From positions 658,445-722,444 of the forward strand of contig ML976979.1 of NCBI GenBank assembly GCA_010015675.1: a stretch of DNA of 64,000 bases. Direction: 5' to 3'. The translations under genes were made by a program, and so were the position numbers. Each line of letters starts with the position of its first letter. The stretch's first letter is position 1. The notes under the pieces are model-generated. The model did no database searches. It was not told the DNA's origin and worked only from the letters and a program-made list of their open reading frames with translations. Below are positions 21,382 to 32,016 of the stretch, piece by piece. This DNA is from Byssothecium circinans. Lineage: Eukaryota > Ascomycota > Dothideomycetes > Pleosporales > Massarinaceae.

Positions 21382-22218
21382 CTACTCGCACACAAAATAC
21401 CCCTCCTGCAACGCATCATGCAACCTCGCAAAAACCCCACCATACCAAATCCTAAACTCCACCCACTCCTCCCTCGGCATAACAACTGAAAGCATATTCA
21501 ACCACCCACCCACAATCAAATCCGCATAATTCGCCTTCTCCCCCTCAAGATACGGTCCACCCTCATTCACCATAAACAACTTCGCCAACGACGTCACCGC
21601 CACCTTGAACGCAGCCATGAGCTGCACCCTCGCCTCCCCCTGAATACAAATATCATCCCAGGAACTGAGATGCGCGCGCTTCATAAACAGGGCTTTCACG
21701 GCCTCGGCCGTGTTGGGATTCATGGGGACGTACTGCCCGAAGAGTATCATTTGGGCGGAGAAGGTGGCGTCGACGTTTACATTAAACCTGGCGTAGGCTT
21801 CGTTTTTGGAGCCTTGGTTGGTGGTCAGGGGTGCGTAGAATGGCGTGTCCTTATGCGGGCTCTCGTAGTCGAGGCCGGTGCGGGTGGAGTCTGCGGGGAA
21901 AAGACGGCCACCGGAGTCGGGGAAGGTGTCTTCGAGATAGTTGGCGATGTCGAAGGAGTCGCCGATGACTTGGCCTGAGATGGGGTCTTGTAGCATAGGT
22001 AAGGTGAAGTAATCGGAGCCGTCGTCGAGTTTACGGACCGCTGGGCAGTTAAGCCCCTTGCGGACGTCGGCGATGTCGAGGATGTCGATCCAGTTCGTCT
22101 TGAAGGGTACGCGTTTGAAGCTGAGTGCGAGACGGGCTTTTGAGGGATTGGGAGCGTAGGGACGCGGTTGTAGGGGTGAAGAGACGTCGTAGAGGACGAG
22201 GGGATTGGCATCTGTCAT
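21382..22218 (-). CDS. glutathione S-transferase-like protein
   Basis: Single exon of 278 codons from ATG 22218. The N-terminus LVLYDVSSPLQPRPYAPNPS followed by KARLALSFKRVPFKTNWIDI, then FTLPMLQDPISGQVIGDSFD and IANYLEDTFP, is a thioredoxin-fold GST domain with the cis-Pro and the Asp-Ser glutathione contact (GDSFDIA). A helical C-terminal GST domain follows (FMVNEGGPYLEGEKANYADL). Such fungal GSTs act in detoxification, or occasionally in secondary metabolism. The usual catalytic Ser/Tyr/Cys is not certain. The gene is preceded by a 27-bp triple repeat 14-94 bases upstream of the start. Confidence 0.85.
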   Translation of the reverse strand: MTDANPLVLYDVSSPLQPRPYAPNPSKARLALSFKRVPFKTNWIDILDIADVRKGLNCPAVRKLDDGSDYFTLPMLQDPISGQVIGDSFDIANYLEDTFPDSGGRLFPADSTRTGLDYESPHKDTPFYAPLTTNQGSKNEAYARFNVNVDATFSAQMILFGQYVPMNPNTAEAVKALFMKRAHLSSWDDICIQGEARVQLMAAFKVAVTSLAKLFMVNEGGPYLEGEKANYADLIVGGWLNMLSVVMPREEWVEFRIWYGGVFARLHDALQEGYFVCE

Positions 22219-22231
22219 TTTGAAGGCGGTG

Positions 22232-22312
22232 GTGGGAGTGGTAATGGCTGGATTGTCGGTGGGAGTGGTAATGACTGGATTGTCGGTGGGAGTGGTAATG
22301 ACTAGATTGTCG
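22232..22312. repeat. 27-bp tandem repeat, 3 copies, at the GST-like promoter
   Basis: Three head-to-tail 27-bp units (22232-22258, 22259-22285, 22286-22312) starting GTGGGAGTGGTAATG. They differ only by G/A changes at two positions (GGCTGG, GACTGG, GACTAG). The array lies directly 5' of the minus-strand start at 22218, so it is in the leader or core promoter. Confidence 0.95.
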
Positions 22313-22729
22313 GATTAGGTAGGATAGAGATTTTCTTTTTCAGCCCCTCACGCAAGCGCGTGTTGCTAACCTTCCTCAGACGTTGTACAGCAGTAAGATT
22401 GACAAGCGAGCTGTATGCCAAGCGACATATGGTTCCCTCGAATGATTATATGTTTTGAGAAGGTGAGAAGTACTCAGCAGCGTTCTGGCATCTCTTTATA
22501 TTGCTTCGTATTTAGCGGCCCCAAATGCGGGGTCGGAGAACCGTTGAAGTTAGTACATGGACGGGGCCGGCCATCTAGTCTCACCCTATATGTGTAGTTC
22601 TCCAAATACTACCCATTCCACAGACGTGAAAAAGATAGCGTCCCTTGCTTTCACAAATACACCATATCGTACAATGTTTATAGTGTCGTCTCCCGTGCCC
22701 AACTCCATCCATCTCTTACCATTCAAGTC
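22313..22729. other. intergenic spacer
   Basis: Upstream sequence of the GST-like gene and 3' sequence of the IMP1-like gene, both on the minus strand. Nothing else is recognised. Confidence 0.5.
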
Positions 22730-23380
22730 TTACCGTACAAGCCACTCATGCTGCCCCCTCTCAAAGTCATCCAAACCACTTCTAAACCACCTCCACTCCC
22801 CCCACGGCCAAACAACACCCAACACCTTTCCCCTAACCAACCCCAAGGGCACGGCCCCAAAAACCCTACTATCACGACTCCACTCCAAATTATCGCCCGC
22901 CACCCAGCAATGCCCCTCCGGTACCCTCACAAGCTCATCCCTCACACTCGCCCACTCGCCCTCCCCATCCTCCTTCCCCAAGTCCTCATCTTTCCGCCCC
23001 GGCGTCACCACGCTGATGAAATCCCCCGGCATCCCAATCACGCGCTTACAGCCTGCTATTGAGGGATTGACGGGGTGCGTAAACGTTATGATGTCGCCGA
23101 CGCGGATGTTGCGGCCCCGGCGGTGGAGGCGCGATTCTAGGACCCAGGGTCGCCGGTAGTAGGAATGCGAGATTGTGGGGAGCATGGAAATTCCTTGCGT
23201 TGCATTGATTGTGCCGATGTAGGAGACGAAGAGGTGTGCGAAGACGAAGGTTTTGGTGAGGGTTAGGAGGACGCGGGGAAGGGTGCGCGTTGGTGGGGAG
23301 GATTGGAGGAGCGTGGTGCGGAGGGGGTGGGTTTGCAGGCGCGATAGGAAGGAGCGGAGGTGGACTCGCAGTGGCGCCAT
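22730..23380 (-). CDS. imp1: mitochondrial inner membrane peptidase, IMP1-type (S26 family)
   Basis: Single exon of 216 codons from ATG 23380. The Arg/Ser/Thr-rich, acid-free N-terminus suits mitochondrial import. A hydrophobic segment (TFVFAHLFVSYIGTI) precedes the catalytic block GISMLPTI with nucleophile S65; the general-base Lys K112 lies in GCKRVIGMPGD. The conserved VPEGHCWVAGDN and SRDSRVFGAVPLG blocks follow. IMP1 cleaves sorting signals of proteins such as Cox2 on the intermembrane-space side of the inner membrane, in complex with IMP2. The residue after the Ser is Met, as in the signal peptidase I family. The KDEDLGKEDGEGE insert is unusual but lies in a loop. Confidence 0.9.
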   Translation of the reverse strand: MAPLRVHLRSFLSRLQTHPLRTTLLQSSPPTRTLPRVLLTLTKTFVFAHLFVSYIGTINATQGISMLPTISHSYYRRPWVLESRLHRRGRNIRVGDIITFTHPVNPSIAGCKRVIGMPGDFISVVTPGRKDEDLGKEDGEGEWASVRDELVRVPEGHCWVAGDNLEWSRDSRVFGAVPLGLVRGKVLGVVWPWGEWRWFRSGLDDFERGQHEWLVR

Positions 23381-23878
23381 TGTTGCTGCGAGTATATGCT
23401 ATCGTGGTTGCATATTGTGAGGTTTGGAGATGTTGAGTCGTCAATTGAAGACGAGATGGAAGAAATGGGTAGTGGAGGGTTAAATCTACGCCAAGCATAC
23501 ACCCAAATAGGTTAGCCAATATCGGCATATTAGATCAGCAAATCTTTCTCGGCTCAATGTCGGCCCAATTTCACTTAGCCTTGTACTGCCCCTTCTCATG
23601 CGCAATCAGGCCCAATCATGCTTTACTCAGGCTCGATCAAGCTCGCTCGGGCTTAATAATGATCAAAATCTTGGTGCATTAGGCTGTAGATGCTTTACTC
23701 CATTTTAGTCTCGGTCCTGATTCTAACTTAGTCCCCTTATCTGCTTACTCTTCTGTCTAGATATCGGCAATTTTACGCGAGCATATACTCCTTCTGTAGT
23801 GGGTGGGATAGGTGATAGAACGGGAAAGAGCTGCAGACTCAATGCCCACCGGCAATACCTGACCCCTCAGCAAGTGCG
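23381..23878. other. intergenic spacer
   Basis: Divergent spacer between the IMP1-like gene and the orphan gene at 23879. It includes short repeated words (GCTCGATCAAGCTCGCTCGGG near 23630) but no recognisable gene. Confidence 0.5.
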
Positions 23879-24621
23879 ATGGCAGATTCCAAAGCTCGAA
23901 TAGACAAGTCCCGGGTGGATGAAGATGGTCATGATCGCACTACAAAGAGAATACTCTCCGTAACAAAAAATACGGAGGGCGACTTCAGTACTATTGATAA
24001 CTACAGTAAGGGAAACGTGACACAGTTTTCAATTGTTGGTGAAGAACCTGTGCATAGCAGGAACTATGCAGGACCAGGCAGCATTACACAGGTCAAGGGC
24101 ACAATAACTGACAAGATGCTCCAACTTATCTTAACGAATAGCCCCGGCCGTCTTTGTTACAACCCAGGGAATGAGGGACTTTCGTTGCAAAGCAAAACCA
24201 CCATTGGCCGACTTGTGCGAGTTACAGGCGACAATGTCATCGATATCAAGGAGTCCGTCACCTCCATGTGGTCCCTCGAAGCTAACCATACCTCTCAGGA
24301 GAGGAGCCGAGGCACCGATGGTTACCGTCGCAGGCACCCAGAGTTCCCAGTCCAGACAGACAACCCCAAAAATGACAATAAGAGTTCTCCTTCACGGATA
24401 TTTTAAATTGAGGAAGCGATTGCTGAGCATAATAGCGATCAAGTATTGGTAACTACACCGGTAGTATTTCCAATCACCGCGATTGCCGGTGAGAGTGTTG
24501 TGGTGAATGATTGGTAGGTCTATTTGATGTCAATAGGGCTCTGTCTAAGGGCGATTCAGCGCAGCTGGTTGGTGCAATGACAGAGGAGCATCTTCGGTCT
24601 CTCGTTGAGAAGCGGTATTGA
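23879..24621 (+). CDS. orphan small protein, possibly spliced to a terminal exon
   Basis: ATG 23879 opens a frame to 24406 (175 codons). Residues about 28-80 are polar, Gly/Asn/Gln/Thr-rich and contain two similar strands, NYSKGNVTQFSI and NYAGPGSITQVKGTI, reminiscent of short beta-prone motifs. The tail of the unspliced frame (RSRGTDGYRRRHPE...) looks non-coding. Further on, after an acceptor at about 24535 (CAATAG), an open stretch reads ALSKGDSAQLVGAMTEEHLR and closes with SLVEKRY at TGA 24619-24621; it looks like a real terminal exon. The exact donor is unresolved, so the end given here assumes splicing. No family is recognised. It lies 3' to 3' with a class 3 lipase gene. Confidence 0.45.
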
Positions 24622-24783
24622 GCAGCACATCACAGTTCGAATACACTCTTCCCGAATTGTGAACAAAATATAACTAGTGCTTCAGTTCCAGATCCTTACC
24701 GATATAACCACAAGCCGAGTCTTTGAAATGAAGATACTTACATCAGTCATTAGATTTAAAAAAAAAAAGAACCACAGTGAACC

Positions 24784-26393
24784 TTAATTTAGACTACCAC
24801 TTCCTGATCGTTTATTCTCAACGAGTCCAAGCCGCTCCAAGTATTTGAGCATATGATGCATTGCCGGATTGGCAAAAAGCATCTCCTCAAGAGCACCCTG
24901 ACTCCCTTCCTTCGGCGTGTTCCAAAACACGGGGAGATAGGAGGCTGATCTCATCGAGCCTGGCCCGCGGAGGAGGAGTATTTGTCCAGCATTTCTGAGT
25001 TGAGGTCTTGGTAGCTCGTATCTCGGACCCGGTTGGTTGCTGTCACTGAGTTGCACGGCGGAAAGTTGAGACCCCAGCGAGGACAACTGACTTGCAGAAG
25101 GATTTGAAGCCGGAAGCGTCGGGGTTGCAGGAGGAACGTAGACAAAGAGTCGCAGGAGTGCGTCGATATAGGCATCATCGGCGCGTGGAATTGGGTCCCC
25201 TTCGTTGATGATCGCGTAGCAGGCTGCGTTTGAAGATGCTGATGATCCATTCAGTGGCAATGGAATGGAAGGTGTGGTCACCGGAGGTGCACCAAAGGTG
25301 ATTAAATGAATCGATGAAAACTTTGTATGGAGTTTTTGCAGAGGGGAAGAAGTGGGTTGGCCCGGTTTTGAATACAGGTTTTGCGTCGACGAGAGACAAT
25401 GTTGATTCCTGTTGTTTAAATGAGCGTAGAGAATGCTGGCAACGGCACCTCCTGCAGAATGCCCGGTGAATAACAATTGAGGAGGTTCGAGAAATCTGGT
25501 AAGAGATTGGTCTAGAAGCAGCCGCAGGATGGCTTCTTCAAGCGCAGAAACAGATTGTATGGCAGACTCCAGATAGCCAGAATGGACCTTGTAGGTACTC
25601 TTTTCTGGAGTTTCACCCTAGGAAGCCCATCAGCGAGGACACCAAAGATAAAATGAGACATGATTACCAAGAAATCACCGGCTTGCGTGTGGTTGTTGCT
25701 GCTATGGTTGAAGTTCACAGACCAGTCTCGAACTGAAGCAGTGCCGCGGATCGCAACAACGACGACTGGCGTCAAACTACCGTTGTTATCGAGATCTGCG
25801 CCGAATAATCGGACGTGCATCGCCTTCACTGTGCCGAAAAATAGATTGGCCGCAAGGTTTTCGCCTGGTCCGACGGCCTGGAACCGTTCAGGCTCCTTGA
25901 GCATCAACGAGGTAGTCGAGATGCCGTAGACAAGTTTCGAGCTCACTGCAGCAAGGTCAATGAGTTTGCGATGCGCGGCGGAGCTGTGGTCTAGTTAGTA
26001 TCACCGTCAGGCACAAAGAACAGACACAAACATTGCTGCCTCGCTTAGCAAGGAACCATCGCCATATGATGAGTTTGAGAATTTATTGGTTTTTGCAATC
26101 CAACGGCTCATGGAAGTGACGTCTGGTGGCATGTCATCTGTTGCAGAAGTCAGTACAGCCTTGCAGTACGGCATCGTTATCTTGCCATTCTCCTCTTGCG
26201 TTTCGAGATATTCTTGGAGTCTTATGGATGCTTGTTCTATATTCCTCGACATCGCCGCCGAGTTTTGGGAATGGGATGCAGCTCCTGAGACTCCCATTGC
26301 TCCTGTTGAAGTGGCCGCAGCTGCAACGGAGGTCTTGTTGCGAGAGAATCGGCTGAAGAGCCGAAACTTCTTTCGATGTTCTTTCTCCACCAT
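24784..26393 (-). CDS. class 3 lipase-like serine hydrolase
   Basis: Three exons, 26393-26032, 25983-25668 and 25617-24784, with 48- and 50-base introns (GTTTGT..CACAG, GTAATC..CCTAG); the phases agree and the product has 503 residues. After a basic, Ser/Ala-rich N-terminus (FRLFSRFSRNK) comes the alpha/beta hydrolase: VVVVAIRGTASVRDWSVNF (oxyanion region), KVHSGYLESAI, and the nucleophile elbow LLFTGHSAGGAVA (GHSAG). A likely acid/His region follows at NEGDPIPRADDAYIDALLR. There is no signal peptide, so it is probably intracellular. Class 3 lipases hydrolyse acylglycerols or phospholipids; substrate unknown. It is divergent from the 918-residue gene, 320 bases away. SesB-type and other hydrolases serve as effectors in fungal immunity; such a role here is only a guess. 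Confidence 0.88.
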
Positions 26394-26713
26394 GATATTT
26401 CGTTACTGAAGAGGTTCAAACACGTAGTTAAGGGAACGACACTTCTAGGGAGTCTGTCGTCGTAAAAATAGGTGGGCTGGGGTGCAAATTGTTAGTCAAG
26501 CTGAAGTCAAGTTTGGTTCGGCAAAAAAAATCGTGGCTGAAACAGCTCTAGGCTTGTTAGTGGCCGCCATAAACGCCATGAATTTAGATCTAGATTCAAA
26601 ACAAACTGGCTGTGCGGAAACCTTCCCCCTTTTCAGAGGATGGGACTTTGGAAGACCTCCACCGCACCTCTTATCAACGTGAAAGAGCCCATTGAAGTTG
26701 AAAAGAAGACAGC
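26394..26713. other. divergent promoter between lipase and 918-residue gene
   Basis: 320 bases separate the two start codons. Several A runs are present; no defined binding site is recognised. The short spacing favours co-regulation. Confidence 0.55.
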
Positions 26714-29645
26714 ATGAGTTTCAAAGACTTTGACGACGTCTTCGAAGGGTTGTCACATGACGACTTATTCGACCGGGGATGGACAGAGGTGCCAATCACA
26801 CAAGAAGTCCGAGCGCGGTATGGCTCGAAGTCTGATATCATATCCCTTGCCGAGAGCCTCCAAGATTTGTATTGGGAGGGTGCAGAGCGAGAACTCGCCA
26901 ATGCGATTCTAGCCTTTGACGAAATCCAGAGCGTTCATCCGGAAGAGACGGAGGAGGAAAAGCGAGAGACAGAGGAGGGCACAGGACTGATGTTAGACAC
27001 GGAAAAGGATAAGGCCATCAATGAGTGGCTCAAAAACTGGAGTAAGTAAATGAAAGATTTCTTGAAGAATCCGTTCTGACTGGTGTAGATCCACTCGGCA
27101 ATAAGTCACCGCCAGATGTGTCTGCTTGGACCATCAAGCATGCGGTGGGTGGGTGTAACCTGTTGCTGCATGTCAAACTCAACTGACCTGAATAGCGTCC
27201 TACCTAAATGAACCTCTACCCAAACGACGGGCAAGGAGTCTCTTACAAGCATGCGGATTCCTAGACATCGACTATTGCCGAGAGTACAAACCCCCATCTC
27301 TACGTTCGTGGGGTCAACGACCTCAGGTCGAAGAACGTAGCGCGGGTGCTTCTATCACCAAACGACTGTTTGTTGCGGTTCAGTGCTCCCAATGTCGACA
27401 CTGTATTCGCTCACTGGTCTATTACAAGTGTGTCAAAGGATGCAAAGATCACTCGGTGCTTCGAAATCGTTTCAAATTGGATCGCTACGGGGAGCCGAGA
27501 CCGGGCGACGACGATGAAGACTGTCTCAACATGAGCTACTCGTTTCTTATGGATGAACTCAACGAACCTGCGGACTATAGAATATGCCCAGGATGTTTAA
27601 AAGGCTGTACACACTCGAGAGATCACCTCCGGGCTGTTCGTCAGTTTCAGCTGGTCAAGGACCCCAACCGCGACAAATTCTCACAAGAGCTCGATGCCTG
27701 GGAAGATATGAATACTGGAAAGTCTCTGCTTGCCTTGGGAAGTGCTACTTGGGAGCATTTTGCTGAAAACTTGGAGAAGTCTAGCTCTATCCTTCCAGCG
27801 ACCAGAACCATGTTTCCGGCGGGTGACACACATACTGTCCTGATGTTCGGGCCAATTCTGATCGAGAATGGAGTTACCAGGTATGCACAACTTGAACTAA
27901 CTTCTTTCAGTTGAAGAAGAAATTGCAGAAATCAGTTCCGCTGATGCTAATTGCTTTTCAGAAAGCCTGGGGGAGCCTTTATCTCAATCCGAAATCTCCC
28001 CTCGCTATCAAACAAGAACCCGGAAGAAGTCGAGGAGTTCCTTGCGGAAGAAAGCGACTTCAGAGTCACTAGTAAAGAAGGTCGTCCTCCGAAAGAAGAG
28101 CTCATTGGAACCTGTTACTCTGTTGCCCCGAATAAGAAAGTGTATCGCGCTCATCTTCCTCGTCGGCGGCGATCATGGCTTTCATTCCGCAAACAAGTAC
28201 TGGGCGGCATGTTCACGGGCTACACTCCCGAGTTCGACGCGATTGATCACACATTACTGGACAATTTTCTTGAAATCGCCGAGCAGTGGGCCTCGATGAA
28301 CTCCACCGACAACTCGCCCGCAGAAAATAGTGCGGCTCTCAAGTCGTGTGCCAGAAGAATGGCCGACATCTTGAAGACGGCTTACCAGCATGATGTACTG
28401 ATGAACCTTACCCTCATTTCCGAGCGCCTGCTGAAACGAGTCAAATTACATTACTCTCGCATAAGCAACAACTGTCAACAGTTCTGCAAATCTCTACTTA
28501 TCAACGGGGATTCTTTCGACGGTCAATTTGAACATCTGTACCCACCCCAGCCATCATTCATTGACCAAACGGCCCAGAACAGGTGTTTACGATACCTCAT
28601 GAGCTTTGACGGTACTGTCGCCGATCCAGTTCCTTTTGGCGGGCCGGCAAACATCATGGCCACCGCCGTCAAAGTATTCGACTGGTTTCCGCACACCGAT
28701 GGAGCCGACATCATCGACCACATCGCCAGTCTTCGTTTCAAACCCGATCAAGAAGGGCAATCGCCTGATTTCTTGTTCAGTCATAATGGAGGAGACGATT
28801 CCTACTTGCACGACGAACTGCTTTTAAAGACACTATCATCCACCTGCCTCTTCAAGCACGTGAATAAACGAGAGTGCAGCATGACGACTCATCTCCTCGA
28901 CTGTCCATACGACAATTTATCCCTCCTGACTATGCATGTCCACCGCGCACGCGGATTGTACACTGTTCGTTCAGACAATGCCGACGAATACGGATACGAC
29001 ATCTTTCTCAGCACAAAGGGCAGCAAAGCATGGATCTCGAACCGCCTCGGTGTCTTTCTCAGAATCTTTCTCTTACAAGCCTATCTTCGTTCCTTCGTCA
29101 TGCATTTCTTCTGCGAAATCCCCAGTGGTATTCCCATGACCGACATCCCCGACCTTTGGAACCCTCAACCATCATCATGGGCCCGCGCTCGACATGACGC
29201 CGTCCGCACAGACGAAGGTCTTGTGTCAAGCAATCAAGGCCTGGAGAATACACCAGGAAACACGGAGGGCCATACCTTCCCGATCGTTCAGATGCTCACA
29301 ATTTCTGCTCCGTTCATGCAGTCAGAGGCAGTCTTCAAGGGGCGGTGGCGCAGTTTGAAACAGATATTGAGAGCGGGGAATCCGGTTAACACCGCAGACG
29401 GTGGCACGCCGTGGGCGAACTGTGAATGCAGATCGTGTAACCAGGGAAGAGCTGTGATGCACTGTCGGCGCGCAAAGGCGCACGCGACTGACGTGAAGGC
29501 GGCAGATGGAAAGTTCCATGCGGGGCATCCGGACTACACGCCAATGGTGACGCTGCAGTGGGCTTTTGCGAGACTGCAAGGACAGGAGGACAAAGAGGAC
29601 GCGCAGGACGTGCTGGTGCGGTTGCCAGAGTATTTTGAAGTGTGA
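26714..29645 (+). CDS. large Cys-rich protein with possible permuted papain-like (LRAT/NlpC-P60) core
   Basis: Four exons, 26714-27041, 27089-27148, 27196-27880 and 27962-29645, with introns of 47, 47 and 81 bases; all phases agree and give 918 residues. The N-terminus (MSFKDFDDVFEGLSHDDLFD) is acidic and helical. Residues 193-269 hold a likely zinc site: CSQCRHC (193, 196, 199), KCVKGC (208, 212) and CPGCLKGCTH (260, 263, 267, H269). Then comes DTHTVLMFGPI with H342 and, 187 residues later, HYSRISNNCQQF with C529. His followed by Asn-Cys-x-x-Phe is the order seen in circularly permuted papain-like folds (LRAT, some NlpC/P60). A second Cys cluster, CECRSC...HC, is near the C-terminus. The family is not recognised. 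Transfer of an acyl group or a peptidase/lipid activity can only be guessed. Confidence 0.75.
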
Positions 29646-30043
29646 TGACGCCCTCAGTACCAGATGTTTGGTATCATGATTGAGAGATGTGGATGAAGAA
29701 ATATAGATACCTATTAGAATTGAACCGTGTGAATTCTAGCCACAAGCATGCTCTGAGTGCGGACAGCAAGACATATTATCCTTAAATATAGGAACTGGGC
29801 GGAGGAGTAGGAATGGATATGGGGAGGCAAAGCTCCAAATACGAGCTGCAAAAGCGGCAGTTCTCGGAATGCCAAGGCTGTTATTTCCGACATACTTTCA
29901 GCCTTACAACTCCCTTGCTAGGCCGCATGAAACGTCAAAAGTCTTGACAGATTTCAATCTCAATCCCAGTTTTTTCTAAATACCACACTCCCAGTTCCCC
30001 AAATAGCAGCAACCTGGGTTCTTGACATCCAAACGATCCAATC
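29646..30043. other. intergenic spacer
   Basis: 3' end of the 918-residue gene and promoter of the dehydrogenase gene. No other feature is seen. Confidence 0.5.
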
Positions 30044-31207
30044 ATGCCAACCCAAGCTCCCTACAGCGTTCTCATAGTCGGCGGCACCGGCTTCGTTGGC
30101 CGGCACCTAGTCTCCCATTTTCTCGCCAACCCAACCTTCACCAAAGTCATCGTCCTTAGCCGCTCCGCAGCAACAAGCGCATCCCGCCTAGAAGGCGCCA
30201 CATACCTATCCTGCGACCTCACAGACTACGCCTCCATCAGAGCCTGCATATCCGACATCAAGCCCACCCTCATCATCCACGCCGCCTCACCATCCGCCGT
30301 GACCGGCACCAAAAACCAGTACAAAAAAGTGAATCTCCACGGAACGCAAAACCTACTCAAAACTGCAAAACAAAGCGAACATGTCCGCAGCCTCATCTAC
30401 ACCTCTTCTTCCACACTCGCCATGGGCCGTGAACACGTCGATGTAGATGAATCATGTGAACTAGCAAACTACGACGCAAAGGCATCGCCATATGCTCGAT
30501 CAAAAGCAAATGCAGAGACGATGATACTTCATGCCAATTACCCCAAATACACTGAAGATGAAGAATATGAAGCGAATTGGGCCGGCCACATTGCAACGGC
30601 GTCTATCCGCCTACCCATCGTCTATGGGACGGGAGACACGACGACCATTCCCGGCTGTCTAAACGCGCTAGCAAAAGGCCAAACAAGCACCATCATAGGT
30701 GATGGCGAAAACTTCTGGTCGTACTGCAGTGCTTCCAACGCCGCAACCGCGCACGTCTTCCTCGCCACTGCTCTTCTCACTCCTCCATCTTCCGCCCTCG
30801 CACCAACCGAACGCATTGCTGGTCAAGCGTTCAATATCAACGACGGTACTCCCTATCCTTTCTGGGACTTTCCGCGCCTCTGCTGGAAATACGCCGGGCA
30901 TTCGCCTATGCAGCGGTCTCAGATGTCTCATCTTGCAGTCTGGGTTGCTTTCGCTCTGTCGGGGATTCTGGAGTGGGTGTTTTGGTTTGGGACGTTTGGA
31001 TGTAAGAGGCCGTATAAGCTGGGCAGGCAGCAGGTCGAGTATATGTGTTTCACGCATACGTACAGTATCGAGAAGGCGAGGCAGCGGTTGGGGTTTGAGC
31101 CGAAGGGGGATTTTGAAGAAGATGTGCGGAGGAGTGTGGAGTGGTGTTTAGAGGAAGGCGGATGGCGGGCGAAATTGAGAGGAGTTAAGGGCGTCAAGCA
31201 AGAATGA
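30044..31207 (+). CDS. 3-beta-HSD / sterol C-4 decarboxylase-like SDR enzyme
   Basis: Single exon of 387 codons. The NAD(P)-binding start YSVLIVGGTGFVGRHLVSHF has the GxxGxxG pattern; CDLTD, IIHAASPSA and NLHGTQNLL are extended-SDR blocks. The catalytic pair is in SPYARSKANAE (YxxxK), preceded by YTSSST. The layout follows 3-beta-hydroxysteroid dehydrogenases and Erg26, which oxidises and decarboxylates C-4 methyl sterol acids in ergosterol synthesis at the ER. A hydrophobic stretch (VWVAFALSGILEWVFWFG) near residues 308-325 fits membrane association. Fungi often have several paralogues, so I do not assign erg26 itself. Confidence 0.85.
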   Translation: MPTQAPYSVLIVGGTGFVGRHLVSHFLANPTFTKVIVLSRSAATSASRLEGATYLSCDLTDYASIRACISDIKPTLIIHAASPSAVTGTKNQYKKVNLHGTQNLLKTAKQSEHVRSLIYTSSSTLAMGREHVDVDESCELANYDAKASPYARSKANAETMILHANYPKYTEDEEYEANWAGHIATASIRLPIVYGTGDTTTIPGCLNALAKGQTSTIIGDGENFWSYCSASNAATAHVFLATALLTPPSSALAPTERIAGQAFNINDGTPYPFWDFPRLCWKYAGHSPMQRSQMSHLAVWVAFALSGILEWVFWFGTFGCKRPYKLGRQQVEYMCFTHTYSIEKARQRLGFEPKGDFEEDVRRSVEWCLEEGGWRAKLRGVKGVKQE

Positions 31208-31810
31208 GACTGGAAGCTTTCAGTGTTTTCAAAGTTTCGGCATACGTGCGTTGTTCAAAAGCCTAGATACGTTTTCGACAGGTTGAGGAAGCTTTTCCAA
31301 TCTTCCCGGCTTTGGATACGCATCTCGGAACACTATACCCATACTAAATCTATTCTGCTCATCAGTCTCTGCATTTTGCGTGTGGACTTCAATCTCTCAT
31401 CTTCGTGATCAACAAGGTCGTGTGCGCGAGCAGAAATAAATTTCCCATACATATGTCTTTCGGCGTAAGACAAGGAGGTAGGTGTGCGGGCGTTGGGAGT
31501 CTCATAGTTCTTATTCAGCTTATAGTGGCAGTTATACAACCTCTGCAGTGGTGGATCTAGCTGCTAGTACGTATTTAACCACCTTCCCGAGGTCACCTTC
31601 GAGTGTCCCAACGCCCTCCCATCCAACGCAACTAGCTACAACCTTTCTTCACATCCCCTTATGTCCTCACACATTATATTAGGTTGAATTAAATCATCTT
31701 CCATCGTTCTTCCCCTACACTTCACTCCACACCCAACCCATACAAGCACAAACACCAACCACTAACTCCCCATTCACATTCACCCGCATACCCACAACCC
31801 CCCTCGCGAC

Positions 31811-31920
31811 AGCCAAAATCTCGGCAAATAAGCCAACAGCCATATCCGCAAAACTTGTCCAAGGGTGCTTCACCCCCTTACACTCCCTCTAATCGCTGCA
31901 CTTTAGAGGCGACGCGAGGT
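31811..31920 (+). repeat. diverged dispersed repeat, copy 1
   Basis: Shares AAAATCNCGGCAAATA, then GCAAAACTTGTCCAAGGGTG and a terminal GACGCGNGGTT block with the copy at 32494-32597, in the same order and orientation. In the best block the copies differ mainly by G/A changes. Confidence 0.55.
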
Positions 31921-32016
31921 TCAACGGCTTATTTTCCGAGTGCAATCTCTCAGTTTCTAAGAGAGAAGCAGGAGGCAACAACGCAATAAGGAACATAAAC
32001 AAAACGCAATTCGCCA

